NCBI GenBank assembly: GCA_017651425.1
Contig: JAGCCZ010000038.1
Location: 1 to 64,000, forward strand
Length of the DNA stretch: 64,000 bases
Reading direction: 5' to 3'
From: Bacteroidales bacterium
GTDB taxonomy: Bacteria > Bacteroidota > Bacteroidia > Bacteroidales > WCHB1-69
In this document: positions 25,832-34,620 of the stretch, in pieces
Layout of the letters: each line of letters starts with the position of its first letter
Position numbering within the stretch: the stretch's first letter is position 1
Position numbers and translations under genes: made by a program
The notes under the pieces: generated by a model
Told to the model about the DNA's origin: nothing
The model's database searches: none
What the model saw: only the letters and a program-made list of their open reading frames with translations

Positions 25832-25850
25832 ATTTTCGCGGCGCGAAAAT
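25832..25850. promoter_or_regulatory. Perfect inverted repeat ATTTTCGCG-g-CGCGAAAAT before the barrel gene
   Basis: Nine-bp arms are separated by one base, directly upstream of ATG 25823 and just past the rpsA terminator. It is an operator or leader-hairpin candidate. Confidence 0.5.
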
Positions 25851-25882
25851 AAAAAAAAAGGCCGACCATTCGGTCAGCCTTT
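25850..25882 (-). terminator. Rho-independent terminator of rpsA
   Basis: On the minus strand, AAGGC-t-GACC / GGTC-g-GCCTT with a four-base loop is followed by about nine T, 23 bp after the rpsA stop. Confidence 0.85.
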
Positions 25883-25904
25883 CCAACTTTATTGAAAGCA
25901 TGGA

Positions 25905-27899
25905 TTACATGCCCTCTTTTTCAAGATTTTCCTTCAGGGATTGGAGCACATCGAGATCGCCGAGCGTGGCTTTTTCCACATTGCTCTCGTTAATCTTGGC
26001 AATCTCCTTGGCCTGCTTGCGAGCGGCATCTTCCTTCATGCGCTCTTCGTCATCCTTGGAGGCTTGCCAGGTCTTGGTGTGGGAAAGATGGATCTTCTTG
26101 GCTTCCTTGGAGAAGTCAACCACCATGAAATCGAGGACGTCGCCCACTTTGGCGGTGGACTTGTCTTCCTTCACCAGGTTGCGGTTGAAGGCGAAACCTT
26201 CGATGTTGTACGGCAGAGCCACCACTGCGCCCTTGTCGTTGAGGGCGGTGACGGTACCCTGGTGTACGGAACCCACGGTGAAGACGGATTCATAGACATC
26301 CCACGGATTCTCTTCGAGCTGCTTGTGACCCAAGCTGAGACGACGGTTCTCGGTATCGACTTCGAGCACAACCACGTCGATGGGCTCGCCAATCTTGGTG
26401 AACTCGGCGGGATGCTTGATTTTCTTGGACCAGGAGAGGTCGGAGATGTGGATCAAGCCATCGACACCCTCTTCCAATTCGACAAAAATGCCGAAGGAAG
26501 TGAAGTTGCGGACTGTGGCGGTATGCTTGGAGCCCACAGGATACTTGTCGAGGATGTTTGCCCAAGGATCGGGGATGAGCTGCTTGATGCCGAGGGACAT
26601 TTTGCGTTCTTCGCGGTCGAGGGTCAAAATCACGGCCTCCACCTCGTCGCCAACCTTCAGGAAGTCGTAAGCGGTACGGAGGTGCTGTGACCAGGACATC
26701 TCGGAAACGTGAATGAGGCCTTCGACGCCGGGGATGACTTCCACGAAAGCGCCGTAGTCGGCGATGACAACCACTTTACCCTTGACCTTGTCGCCCACCT
26801 TCAAATCGGGATCGAGCTTGTCCCAAGGATGCGGGGTGAGTTGTTTCAGACCGAGAGCGATACGCTTTTTGCCCTCGTCGAAGCCGAGGATGACCACGTT
26901 GATCTTCTCGTCGAGCTTGACCACTTCTTCGGGGTTGGAGATGCGACCCCAAGAAAGGTCGGTGATGTGGATCAAACCGTCAACGCCACCGAGGTCAACG
27001 AACACACCGTAGGAAACAATGTTCTTGACGGTACCTTCGAGGATCTGACCCTTTTCGAGCTTGCTGATGATCTCGTCCTTCTGGGCTTCGATTTCAGCCT
27101 CGATAAGAGCCTTGTGGGAAACAACCACATTCTTGTACTCGTGGTTGATCTTGACGACCTTGAACTCCATGGTCTTGTCCACATAGATGTCATAGTCGCG
27201 AATGGGCTTGACATCGATTTGGGAGCCGGGCAGGAAGGCCTCGATGCCGAACACATCGACGATGAGACCGCCTTTGGTTTTGCCCTTGACATAACCGGTG
27301 ATAATCTCCTGGTTGTCGTAAGCCTCATTGACGCGCTGCCATGACTTGAGGATGAGGGCGCGTTTGTGGGAGAGTTGGAGCTGGCCGTTGGCGTCTTCCT
27401 GGCTTTCCACATAAACTTCAATTTCGTCGCCGATCTTGAGGTTCGGGTTGTAGCGCAATTCGGAAGCGTTGATGACACCATCGGATTTGAAGCCGATGTT
27501 GACAACAACCTCGCGGGCGTTGATGGAAACCACCTTGCCCATGATGACGGCGTTCTCGTCAATGGACTTGAAGGACTTTGTGTAAAGGTCTTCCAGTCTG
27601 GCTTTTTCGTCGGCGGAGTAGCGGGACTCTTCCGTGTCGATTTTATCCCAACTGAAATTCTCGAGAGAAGCATAGGCGTTTTCAAACTCTCTCATCTTGC
27701 GAGGTCTGGGTGCGGGAGCGGGTTCCTCGGCGACCGGTTCAGCCACTTCGACGACGGCTTCAGCCACCTCAGCGACCGGTTCAGCGGCAGCTTCGGCAAC
27801 CGTTTCGACGACTTCCGCTGCAGTTTCCTGCACATTTTCTGCCACATTTTCCACCTGTGCAGCCATCTCTTCGGGATTGTTGATAATTTCTTCTGACAT
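25905..27899 (-). CDS. rpsA: 30S ribosomal protein S1
   Basis: It binds mRNA on the 30S subunit and supports initiation on weak ribosome-binding sites, which are common in this phylum. It has 664 residues with six S1 repeats, including GVINASELRY, LEGTVKNIVSYGVFVDLGGVDGLIHITDLSW, KGKVVVIADYGAFVEV and HTATVRNFTSFGIFVELEEGVDGLIHISDLSW-type units. The first 65 residues are an acidic Glu/Val/Ala-rich extension that ends in a Pro/Arg patch (PAPAPRPRKMREF). Promoter TACTTTTGC lies at 28009-28001, leaving a leader of about 95 nt that could carry autogenous control. Confidence 0.95.
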   Translation of the reverse strand: MSEEIINNPEEMAAQVENVAENVQETAAEVVETVAEAAAEPVAEVAEAVVEVAEPVAEEPAPAPRPRKMREFENAYASLENFSWDKIDTEESRYSADEKARLEDLYTKSFKSIDENAVIMGKVVSINAREVVVNIGFKSDGVINASELRYNPNLKIGDEIEVYVESQEDANGQLQLSHKRALILKSWQRVNEAYDNQEIITGYVKGKTKGGLIVDVFGIEAFLPGSQIDVKPIRDYDIYVDKTMEFKVVKINHEYKNVVVSHKALIEAEIEAQKDEIISKLEKGQILEGTVKNIVSYGVFVDLGGVDGLIHITDLSWGRISNPEEVVKLDEKINVVILGFDEGKKRIALGLKQLTPHPWDKLDPDLKVGDKVKGKVVVIADYGAFVEVIPGVEGLIHVSEMSWSQHLRTAYDFLKVGDEVEAVILTLDREERKMSLGIKQLIPDPWANILDKYPVGSKHTATVRNFTSFGIFVELEEGVDGLIHISDLSWSKKIKHPAEFTKIGEPIDVVVLEVDTENRRLSLGHKQLEENPWDVYESVFTVGSVHQGTVTALNDKGAVVALPYNIEGFAFNRNLVKEDKSTAKVGDVLDFMVVDFSKEAKKIHLSHTKTWQASKDDEERMKEDAARKQAKEIAKINESNVEKATLGDLDVLQSLKENLEKEGM

Positions 27900-28000
27900 A
27901 AATTTTGTCCTAATATACCTCGGACCAAGGTTTTTTTAGAATTAAACAATGAGGTTAATTAACTGATACTCAATTGCAGAGCCTCTTGCGAAATGAGGTG

Positions 28001-28009
28001 GCAAAAGTA
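28001..28009 (-). promoter_or_regulatory. -7 promoter element TACTTTTGC of rpsA
   Basis: It matches TAnnTTTGC and is divergent from the tRNA promoter at 28070-28078. Confidence 0.7.
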
Positions 28010-28069
28010 GTAAAAAAAACGATACAAAAATTTTTCCATCTGTTTTTTTCCAGATATCAAAAAAAAGTG

Positions 28070-28078
28070 TACTTTTGC
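28070..28078 (+). promoter_or_regulatory. -7 promoter element TACTTTTGC of the initiator tRNA
   Basis: It matches TAnnTTTGC, 13 bp before the tRNA. Confidence 0.75.
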
Positions 28079-28090
28079 AGCCGTAAACAT

Positions 28091-28165
<75 letters not shown>

Positions 28166-28171
28166 AATAAG

Positions 28172-28210
28172 AGTGCAATTGTCTGTACAAACAGGGAATT
28201 GCACTTTTTC
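28172..28210 (+). terminator. Terminator after the initiator tRNA
   Basis: AGTGCAATT (28172-28180) pairs with AATTGCACT (28197-28205), followed by TTTTTCTTTT. Confidence 0.8.
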
Positions 28211-28287
28211 TTTTGCATGGAGAATATTCAATGGATGTTTTTTTTATTTTTGCACACTCTTAATGTTCTACCTTAAATTTCTTACTT

Positions 28288-28791
28288 ATGGATTTAAACA
28301 ATATCATTTCCACCCTCACAGGCAACAACCTCATTGGTGAAATCAGCAAAAAGTTCAACATCGACACGACCAAGATCGTATCCGTCATCAAGGCCGCCAT
28401 CCCGAAATTCTTAAGCGCCATGCGCTCCAACGCATCCACATCGGCAGGTGCCTCCGCACTCACCCAGGCTCTCCGCGACCACGCCGGACAAGCGATGGGT
28501 CTTAACATTGAGGATGGCTTGAAGATCTTAGGCAAGGTCTTCGGCGGCAACCTCAACTCCGTCATCTCGGGCCTCTCATCCCAGACAAACACTCCCAACA
28601 ACCAAGTCTCCAACATCTTGGCCTCAATAGCGCCCAACTTGTTGTCCGTGTTGGGCAGTGGCAACGCCTCTGTCGGCAATATCGGCAGCCTGCTCGGCGG
28701 TCTGCTCGGCGGTTCCAGTGCCAGCTCCGCCACCTCTTCTGTGGCAGGCAAGATTCTGGGCGGCCTGTTCGGCAAGCTGAAGAAAAAATAG
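28288..28791 (+). CDS. DUF937-like small protein
   Basis: The protein has 167 residues, no signal peptide and a helix-rich composition. It begins MDLNNIISTLTGNNLIGEISKKF and has the repeated Gly/Leu/Ser pattern of DUF937/YidB-like proteins (ILASIAPNLLSVLGSG, IGSLLGGLLGG, AGKILGGLFGKLKKK). The Gly-rich C-terminus with a basic tail may associate with membranes. Function is unknown across the family. A strong terminator lies at 28843-28880. Confidence 0.7.
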   Translation: MDLNNIISTLTGNNLIGEISKKFNIDTTKIVSVIKAAIPKFLSAMRSNASTSAGASALTQALRDHAGQAMGLNIEDGLKILGKVFGGNLNSVISGLSSQTNTPNNQVSNILASIAPNLLSVLGSGNASVGNIGSLLGGLLGGSSASSATSSVAGKILGGLFGKLKKK

Positions 28792-28842
28792 CCGTCCGTT
28801 GACAACGGACTGGCAGGCTTTATGCCAAAAACACACTCCATC

Positions 28843-28880
28843 AGGAACGTCAACCGCAAAGAAGACGTTCCTTTTTTTTT
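28843..28880 (+). terminator. Terminator of the DUF937-like gene
   Basis: AGGAACGTC (28843-28851) pairs with GACGTTCCT (28864-28872), followed by about nine T. It sits directly before repeat copy 2. Confidence 0.85.
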
Positions 28881-28881
28881 G

Positions 28882-29275
28882 AGGGATTATATACCTAATG
28901 GCACAAATCAGGGCTTTTGCATCTTTTTTTTTATTTGGGCGTGCCGGCGCGGCGGCGCGGAATCGTGTTTCATTCGCACACGCATCCAATGCCACCGCGC
29001 CGTCGGGCTTTCCGTTCCAATGATTTTGGCTTAGAACCCACCACCATTCCGCGAGACTCGAAGCGTCAAGCGGGACCTCTGTCTCACCAAGGAACGCATT
29101 CCCGCCAAAATCATTTCCACTTCAATCCCTCACGCATGCTCGTGGAAATCTACATCCGTTTCGCGGCGAGCAACCCACAACCTCGTCTCAACGTTCTCCC
29201 GCGCCGCGATTTTCCCGCGCACGCACCCGTTTCTACCGAGCTTTTGCCCCTACCAGGGCTATGTGGCATCTTACA
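28882..29275 (+). repeat. Structured intergenic repeat, copy 2
   Basis: It is homologous to the minus strand of 8170-8558. The 12-bp stem here is AATGATTTTGGC (29019-29030) with GCCAAAATCATT (29104-29115); relative to copy 1 both A-T to G-C changes are compensated on the other arm. The GC-rich outer arm has one mismatch here. The 3' block TTTCGCGGCGAGCAA ... CTCCCGCGCCGCGA (29159-29209) is mirrored downstream at 29377-29428. An open frame crosses it (28917-29324) but lacks convincing coding conservation with copy 1. Confidence 0.8.
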
Positions 29276-29376
29276 AATTGTGTTCCATTATGCCGATGGT
29301 CTCGGAGAGACCAAATTTTATTAACCCCATACAAGCGCAGCGCAGTGTGGGGATGGACCACGGCACCGATACCCTC

Positions 29377-29428
29377 TCGCGGCGCGGGAGTCGTTGCCTA
29401 AGATGCCTGAAACTTGCTCGCCGCGAAA
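29377..29428 (-). repeat. Inverted partial third copy of the repeat's 3' module
   Basis: TCGCGGCGCGGGAG (29377-29390) and TTGCTCGCCGCGAAA (29414-29428) are exact reverse complements of 29196-29209 and 29159-29173, in nested order, while the bases between have diverged. The whole 29159-29428 block could fold into a large cruciform. Confidence 0.75.
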
Positions 29429-29728
29429 GGGAGGCGTTGGAAAAAAGCGTTGCTTGGAGAACTGTTACTCCCGGCCTTGTGCCATCATGTATATAAGTAC
29501 CATTTTTTGAGGGGGAACTATGACCCAAAGAAACAAACACGACGGACGCAGCACCCTATAAACACCTGTGGCACTTTCGTGCCACGAAGCGCCAAGGTGC
29601 GGACAAAGAAAATACTGTGCATCTACGCATGACAAAGATTGCAACTGCACATGTAATCAACCATGACATGTGTTAATCCGTAATAACCAACAAAACTACA
29701 TGTCAACATCTATATCATTGACCATTAT
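29429..29728. other. Non-coding stretch with small hairpins
   Basis: I see no gene. There is a 7-bp hairpin GTGGCAC-tttc-GTGCCAC at 29568-29585 and an inverted pair CACATGT (29648-29654) / ACATGTG (29666-29672), with a further ACATGT near 29700. These are downstream of the GH92 gene, whose stop lies at 29729. Confidence 0.5.
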
Positions 29729-32098
29729 CTATTCCAGCGAATACGGCTTCTCCGAGAACCATTTCTTGTTCGGTTTGCTGCCCATCGTGAAGATTAGCTC
29801 GCCGCCGGCCATGATCTGCTCGTAGGTGATGTAGGCGGTGTGCAGCGGTTGGCCGTTGAGCGTCACCGACTGGATGTAGCAGTTCTGGTCGCTGACGTTG
29901 GGAGCTTTGATAGTCAGGGTGTTGCCGTTTTGCAGATGGAGGACATTCTCGGGCAGGTAGGGAGCCCCGAAGACGTACTGGCCGCTGGCGGGACAGACGG
30001 GGTAGAAGCCCATCGCGCTGAAGATGTACCACGCCGACATCTGTCCGCAGTCGTCGTTGCCGCACAGCCCGTCGAGATGGTTGCGGTACATCTTGTTCAT
30101 CACCTCGCGCACGCGCAGCTGCGTCTTCCACGGCTGGGAGGTCCACATATAGAGGTACGGGATGTGGTGACTGGGCTCGTTGCCGTGCACGTAGCCGCCC
30201 AACATTCCCTCACGGGTAACATCTTCTGTCTCAGCGAAGAACTTGTCGGGCACGTACATCGTGAAGAGTTCGTCCAAGCGGTTCACGAAGACCTTGTCGC
30301 CGCCCATAATTTGAATAAGTCCGTTGACATCGTGCGGCACGTAGAACGAATAGTTCCAGCTGTTGCCCTCGATGAAGCCCTCGTTGGAGGTGGAGAGCAG
30401 GTCGGCGGGCGTCTTCCACGAGCCGTCCTCGTAACGCGCCTGCGCGAAGCCCGTCTCCGGGTTGAAGACGTTCTTGAAGTTTAGCGCGCGCTGACGGTAA
30501 GTCTCCTTCATCTCTTCATATCCAGAAGCGATTTTGCCTTTGTCGATCAGATGGTAAATCACCCAATCTTCGTAGGCGTTTTCCAAAGTGATGGAAGTAC
30601 CGACAGCAGACTTGTTGTATGGTACATAGCCTAATTTTTTGTACAGGTCAGTATGGTCATAATAATCCAAATTGGCACTGTTCAGAATATAGGGCATCGC
30701 ATTGATAAGGATTTTATTCATCTTCACATTATCCCCATTAAAATTCGGATGGTGACAAAGATAGTTGTCTGCCACCGCCGACACGCCGTGGTAGCCGATC
30801 ATACACCAGTTCTCATTTCCGGCGTGACTCCAAATGGGAAGGACTTGGTGTACGCTTTGCTCGGCGTGGTCTATCATGGAGGAAACCATATCGCAGGCGG
30901 CTTTCGGCTCGATAATGTTCAGCAACGGATGTTCGGCACGGTAGGTGTCCCACAACGAGAAAATCGTGTAATTGGTGTAACCTTCCAAGTTCTGGTGGAT
31001 ATTGTGATCCACCCCGCGGTATTTTCCGTCAACATCTTGATAGATAGAGGGATTGATCATTGTATGGTAGAGCGAAGTGTAGAACATCGAGAGTTGGTCA
31101 TCCGTGCCTTCTGCTTCGTAAATGCCCAACCTTTCGTTCCATGCTTGCTTGGTCCGACGGCACAATTCTTCAAAAGAAAGGGTTACCACCTCATTTGTTT
31201 CTGTCTCAGTGGCCCAATTGAGTTCGGCTCCTTTTGTACTGACGGCGGAAAGTCCCACTTGCACCTCCAGTTCAGGGTTATCATCCTGTTCGAACTCTAT
31301 CCACGCCACCACCTTGCGTCCCGCCATTTCGGGAAAATTGTGGTTCAGGTCGAAGCGGCGCCAGAAACCGTTGTAATCCTGTTTCCCGAAATCCTGGTAG
31401 CCGTAGTGAGCCACGGGTTTGCTGAAATGGATGGCGAAATAGACGTAGTTCTCTCTTGCCCAGCCGTTTGTAATGCGGTAGCCGGTCAGCGTGTAAGGGT
31501 TTTCCATTCGCAGGGAGGCCCAGAGAACCTTGCCGTCGTAGTTGTAGAGACAGTGGTTGAGATCGACGATGAGCTTTTGGTTTTCGCCCTTGGGGTAGGT
31601 GTATTTGTGGATGCCGCAGTGCGGGGTGGCGGTGAGCTGCACGAGGATGTCGTCGTCGCTGAGGCGCACCTCATAGTAGCCGGGCGAGGCTTTCTCGGTG
31701 GCGTGGCTGAAGCGCGAGCGGTAGCCTGCATCGGGGTTGTCGGCGGTGCCGGGGTTGAGCTGCACCTCGCCGGTGAAGGGCATCAGCAGGATGTCGCCCA
31801 TGTCGGAGTGGCCGGTGCCGCTGAAGTGGGTGTGGCTGAACCCCACGATGGTCTTGTCGCGGTACTGATAGCCGGCGCAGTAGTCATAGACTCCCGGCTG
31901 GTACTTTCCGTTGATGTTGTGGGGGATGGTGTCCGTGTCGGGACTCACCTGCACGCCTCCGAAGGGGTAGCACGCGCCAGGGAAAGTGTGTCCCATGCCG
32001 TTGGTCCCGATCATCGGGTTCACATACTGGGTATAATCGCGTTGCGCAGTTGCGGTCATCATGGCGAGGAGGATTATGGGGAAAAGGAGTTTATTCAT
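29729..32098 (-). CDS. GH92 family alpha-mannosidase, secreted
   Basis: It is a calcium-dependent exo-alpha-mannosidase of the kind Bacteroidota use on N-glycans. It has 789 residues from ATG 32098, which yields the signal peptide MNKLLFPIILLAMMTATAQ; an upstream ATG at 32122 overlaps the promoter. Family landmarks are YVNPMIGTNGMGHTFPGACYPFG at the N-terminal beta-sandwich, GYQYRDKTIVGFSHTHFSGTG, HGNEPSHHIPYLY, and GNDDCGQMSAWYIFSAMGFYPVCP in the (alpha/alpha)6 domain. The linkage specificity (1,2, 1,3 or 1,6) cannot be read from these motifs. Promoter TATCTTTGC lies at 32127-32119. Confidence 0.95.
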   Translation of the reverse strand: MNKLLFPIILLAMMTATAQRDYTQYVNPMIGTNGMGHTFPGACYPFGGVQVSPDTDTIPHNINGKYQPGVYDYCAGYQYRDKTIVGFSHTHFSGTGHSDMGDILLMPFTGEVQLNPGTADNPDAGYRSRFSHATEKASPGYYEVRLSDDDILVQLTATPHCGIHKYTYPKGENQKLIVDLNHCLYNYDGKVLWASLRMENPYTLTGYRITNGWARENYVYFAIHFSKPVAHYGYQDFGKQDYNGFWRRFDLNHNFPEMAGRKVVAWIEFEQDDNPELEVQVGLSAVSTKGAELNWATETETNEVVTLSFEELCRRTKQAWNERLGIYEAEGTDDQLSMFYTSLYHTMINPSIYQDVDGKYRGVDHNIHQNLEGYTNYTIFSLWDTYRAEHPLLNIIEPKAACDMVSSMIDHAEQSVHQVLPIWSHAGNENWCMIGYHGVSAVADNYLCHHPNFNGDNVKMNKILINAMPYILNSANLDYYDHTDLYKKLGYVPYNKSAVGTSITLENAYEDWVIYHLIDKGKIASGYEEMKETYRQRALNFKNVFNPETGFAQARYEDGSWKTPADLLSTSNEGFIEGNSWNYSFYVPHDVNGLIQIMGGDKVFVNRLDELFTMYVPDKFFAETEDVTREGMLGGYVHGNEPSHHIPYLYMWTSQPWKTQLRVREVMNKMYRNHLDGLCGNDDCGQMSAWYIFSAMGFYPVCPASGQYVFGAPYLPENVLHLQNGNTLTIKAPNVSDQNCYIQSVTLNGQPLHTAYITYEQIMAGGELIFTMGSKPNKKWFSEKPYSLE

Positions 32099-32118
32099 TT
32101 TTGAGGGATTAAGGAGCG

Positions 32119-32127
32119 GCAAAGATA
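32119..32127 (-). promoter_or_regulatory. -7 promoter element TATCTTTGC of the GH92 gene
   Basis: It matches TAnnTTTGC, 21 bp before ATG 32098. Confidence 0.7.
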
Positions 32128-32151
32128 CGGTTTTTATTTGTGAAGAGTGAG

Positions 32152-32169
32152 CAGTGATTAGTGATCAGA
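32152..32169. repeat. 18-nt direct repeat, copy 2
   Basis: It is identical to 8057-8074 and lies in the same relative place upstream of a minus-strand promoter. Confidence 0.7.
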
Positions 32170-32233
32170 AAAAAAGATATAGGGAACAAACAAAAGGGGA
32201 CAGGCAATGTATAGATCAGTGCCGGAAAAAATG

Positions 32234-32242
32234 TATCTTTGC
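32234..32242 (+). promoter_or_regulatory. -7 promoter element TATCTTTGC of the small membrane protein gene
   Basis: It matches TAnnTTTGC, 42 bp before ATG 32284. Confidence 0.7.
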
Positions 32243-32283
32243 AGCACCATTAGCAACCGTTTATTTTTCAAAAAAACACAAAA

Positions 32284-32511
32284 ATGTATCCGCTGAAAAA
32301 AATCTTCCAATCCAAATCGTATCACCGCGTTATGCAACAGTTGTTTTACTGGTCATTATCCGTGTTCATTCTCGGCATCGTTTTCCAATTGTTGCATATG
32401 CCTGGAGGCAACATAATGCTTATCCTTGGCGGCGGAACCCTGTCAGCATGGTCCCTCTTCACCGCATGGGAAAAAGCGGACACTGGTGGAGATTTACGAG
32501 ACGAGGAGTAG
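32284..32511 (+). CDS. Small GldL-like membrane protein
   Basis: The protein has 75 residues with two predicted membrane segments: VMQQLFYWSLSVFILGIVFQLL and a Gly-rich MLILGGGTLSAWSLFTAW, joined by HMPGGN. The pattern of helix, FQLLHMPGGNIMLILG and second helix recalls the two-helix core of GldL, the type IX secretion motor protein, but the cytoplasmic part of GldL is absent. It has its own promoter and is transcribed divergently from GH92. It may instead be a generic DUF-type two-helix protein. Confidence 0.7.
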   Translation: MYPLKKIFQSKSYHRVMQQLFYWSLSVFILGIVFQLLHMPGGNIMLILGGGTLSAWSLFTAWEKADTGGDLRDEE

Positions 32512-32554
32512 GTGATGCTCGGATTGCCGAACGCATGGCCGGTTGTGCTGTCCA

Positions 32555-33223
32555 TCAGTGCCGCTCCACCCTACTTCGATGCTTGGTGCCACGTGGAATC
32601 TTGCGCAACAGTTCCCGCTTGAAAATGTCGGATTTGACGATACGGTAATGCGGATGATAGGCTTCTCTGAAGGCACTGCTGTGGTGGATGGGCACATCGC
32701 CTCTCGTGGCCAGCATCTCTTCAATCATCCGCTTGTCAGCCTCATAATTCTCAAACTTCAGTTTTGCCTTCTCGATGGCAGCTATAATCCGGTGCCACTC
32801 TTCCGACCAACTCAGTGTGTCGGCATTGCGACGATTGTAGCTGTCGGAACATGCGCGCCGAGGCTCTGCCCTGTTGGCACTTTGCACAAAGGCGCTGTTA
32901 AGCTCCTCGGCAGCAATGTAGCCTTTCTGCACACACACGAGGTGGACACGGTAGAAGCGGCCTTTGGCTCCTGTCGGCTCATAGAGGACCTTGGGATTGT
33001 CGGGCTGTTGAAGTTCTTGCTGCAGATAGAAATAGACGGCCGCGGAGTCGGAAATCATGTGCCCCGGCCCGAAACGGTCCTGATAAAAGCTCTTGTAAAC
33101 GTCTTGCAGACGCATCTCGGGATAGTTGCGTTGCATCTTGCGAACCGTTTTTTCAAGATCCTGACCCGCCACGGAAAGGACATCGAGAGAAAAAAGCAGT
33201 AGAAACAGTGTTGGTATGCGCAT
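32555..33223 (-). CDS. Secreted protein of unknown function
   Basis: The protein has 222 residues from ATG 33223, which gives the signal peptide MRIPTLFLLLFSLDVLSVAGQ; a longer frame upstream runs into dinB and is not used. The mature part is helix-rich and basic, with EKTVRKMQRNYPEMRLQDVYKSFYQDRFGPGHMI and a C-terminus rich in His and Arg. I do not recognise a catalytic motif. It starts 43 bp after dinB in the same direction, so the two may be cotranscribed. Confidence 0.65.
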   Translation of the reverse strand: MRIPTLFLLLFSLDVLSVAGQDLEKTVRKMQRNYPEMRLQDVYKSFYQDRFGPGHMISDSAAVYFYLQQELQQPDNPKVLYEPTGAKGRFYRVHLVCVQKGYIAAEELNSAFVQSANRAEPRRACSDSYNRRNADTLSWSEEWHRIIAAIEKAKLKFENYEADKRMIEEMLATRGDVPIHHSSAFREAYHPHYRIVKSDIFKRELLRKIPRGTKHRSRVERH

Positions 33224-33266
33224 GTGTTTGGATCTTAAAAATATCATGACTAAACGATTATTGGCG

Positions 33267-34388
33267 TCAAGTATTGTTTGGCCAGCCGAAGTGACCTGCC
33301 GGCAATTTCTCCTCGAAGTCCAGTTCCAGTTGCAGCCGCCGTTGGCGGTCAACATCGCTCTCCTCACGGTGGTTGCCGACACCGAGACCGATCAAGCGGA
33401 TAGGATGATCGCTGTAATCGACCTCTTTCATCAGTCTCTTTGCCAACGGCAGAATCTCCTCCTTGGCGCGCAGAATGTAGTCAACCGTAATGCTTCGGGT
33501 AATTTGCCTGAAGTCATGAAACTTGACTTTTAGCGTCAGGGTATAGCCTTCGAAGTCGGTGCGTTCTATGCGGCCGAGCAGCTCCAGCACAATGTGATAG
33601 AGCGCGATGGTCACATCGGAGGGCTGGATGATATCCGTCTCAAAGGTCTTCTCGCAGCTCACAGACTTGCGTTCCCACTCGGAGATGACGGGGCGTTCGT
33701 CCTTGCCATTGGCGAAATCATGGAAAACACGTCCCACCTTGCCGAAGGCAGCGACAAGCTGTTCAACAGGCGTCTCGCGCAGGTCAGCACCGTTGAAGAC
33801 ACCCATCCTGTGCATCTTTTCAGCAGTCTTCTCCCCTATTCCCCAGAATTTCTCGATGTTCAGTTCGGCGATGAAGTCCAATGCACGGTCTGGATGGATG
33901 ACGCAGAGACCGTCGGGCTTGCGATAGTCGGAGGCGATCTTGGCGAGGAACTTGCAGTAACTCACGCCAGCGGAAGCCGTCAGCCCCGTGCAATCCAGAA
34001 TGCGCCGCTTGATTTCGCGGGCGACATCCATGCCAAGGGCAATGCCGGGTTTGTTTTCGGTCACATCCAGAAAGGCCTCGTCAAGGGAAACAGGCTCGAC
34101 AAGATCGGTATATTCGCGGAAAATCCCCCGAATCTGCGCTGACACGGCCTTGTACTTTTGGAAGTCGGGCGGCACGATGACAAGGTCGGGACAGAGCCGC
34201 TTGGCGGTTTGGATGGCGATGGCGGAGTGCACCCCGAAGGGCCTGGCCTCATAACTGGCGGTGGCAACCACCCCCCGAGGCGCATCCATGCCCACAACCA
34301 CGGGCTTCCCTCTCAGCTCCGGCCGATCGCGCTGCTCCACGGCAGCGTAAAACTGGTCCATATCAACGTGGATGATCTTACGGTACAT
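33267..34388 (-). CDS. dinB: DNA polymerase IV (Y-family)
   Basis: It is an error-prone translesion polymerase. It has 373 residues. ATG 34388 begins MYRKIIHVDMDQFYAAVEQ, as in the family; an ATG two codons earlier is equally possible. Catalytic carboxylates are visible in HVDMDQFYAAVE and SLDEAFLDVTEN. The little-finger region and a helix-hairpin-helix-like stretch FWGIGEKTAEKMHRMGV follow. The C-terminus does not end in an obvious clamp-binding QLxLF peptide, but LQLELDFEEKL could serve. No LexA-type site was seen upstream. Confidence 0.93.
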   Translation of the reverse strand: MYRKIIHVDMDQFYAAVEQRDRPELRGKPVVVGMDAPRGVVATASYEARPFGVHSAIAIQTAKRLCPDLVIVPPDFQKYKAVSAQIRGIFREYTDLVEPVSLDEAFLDVTENKPGIALGMDVAREIKRRILDCTGLTASAGVSYCKFLAKIASDYRKPDGLCVIHPDRALDFIAELNIEKFWGIGEKTAEKMHRMGVFNGADLRETPVEQLVAAFGKVGRVFHDFANGKDERPVISEWERKSVSCEKTFETDIIQPSDVTIALYHIVLELLGRIERTDFEGYTLTLKVKFHDFRQITRSITVDYILRAKEEILPLAKRLMKEVDYSDHPIRLIGLGVGNHREESDVDRQRRLQLELDFEEKLPAGHFGWPNNT

Positions 34389-34562
34389 ATTCATGGCATT
34401 GCGCTCAGTGTTACAAATCCAATCCCGCAACAACAATCACGGGAATCCCCACCCGTCTCCAAAGAAGTGGCAAAAATACACAATTCGCGACAAAACCGCA
34501 CACCTCATTTCATCCCCTTTGCATCACGGTAAAAAAAATCAGCGCGATTTGGTTTCTTTTTG

Positions 34563-34571
34563 TATTTTTGC
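34563..34571 (+). promoter_or_regulatory. -7 promoter element TATTTTTGC of the TetR/activase operon
   Basis: It matches TAnnTTTGC, 49 bp before ATG 34621. Confidence 0.7.
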
Positions 34572-34620
34572 ACCCTGACAATTTTGTCAGCGAAACATCC
34601 ACCCACACTTTAGCAAGACA

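Noticed and set aside
25941-27344. Plus-strand frames opposite rpsA
   Set aside because: Antisense shadows of S1 repeats; the repeated patterns in them simply mirror the S1 motifs.
28917-29324. A 135-codon plus-strand frame through repeat copy 2
   Set aside because: Same reasons as for copy 1; no promoter, no family and Arg/Pro-rich composition expected from GC-rich repeats.
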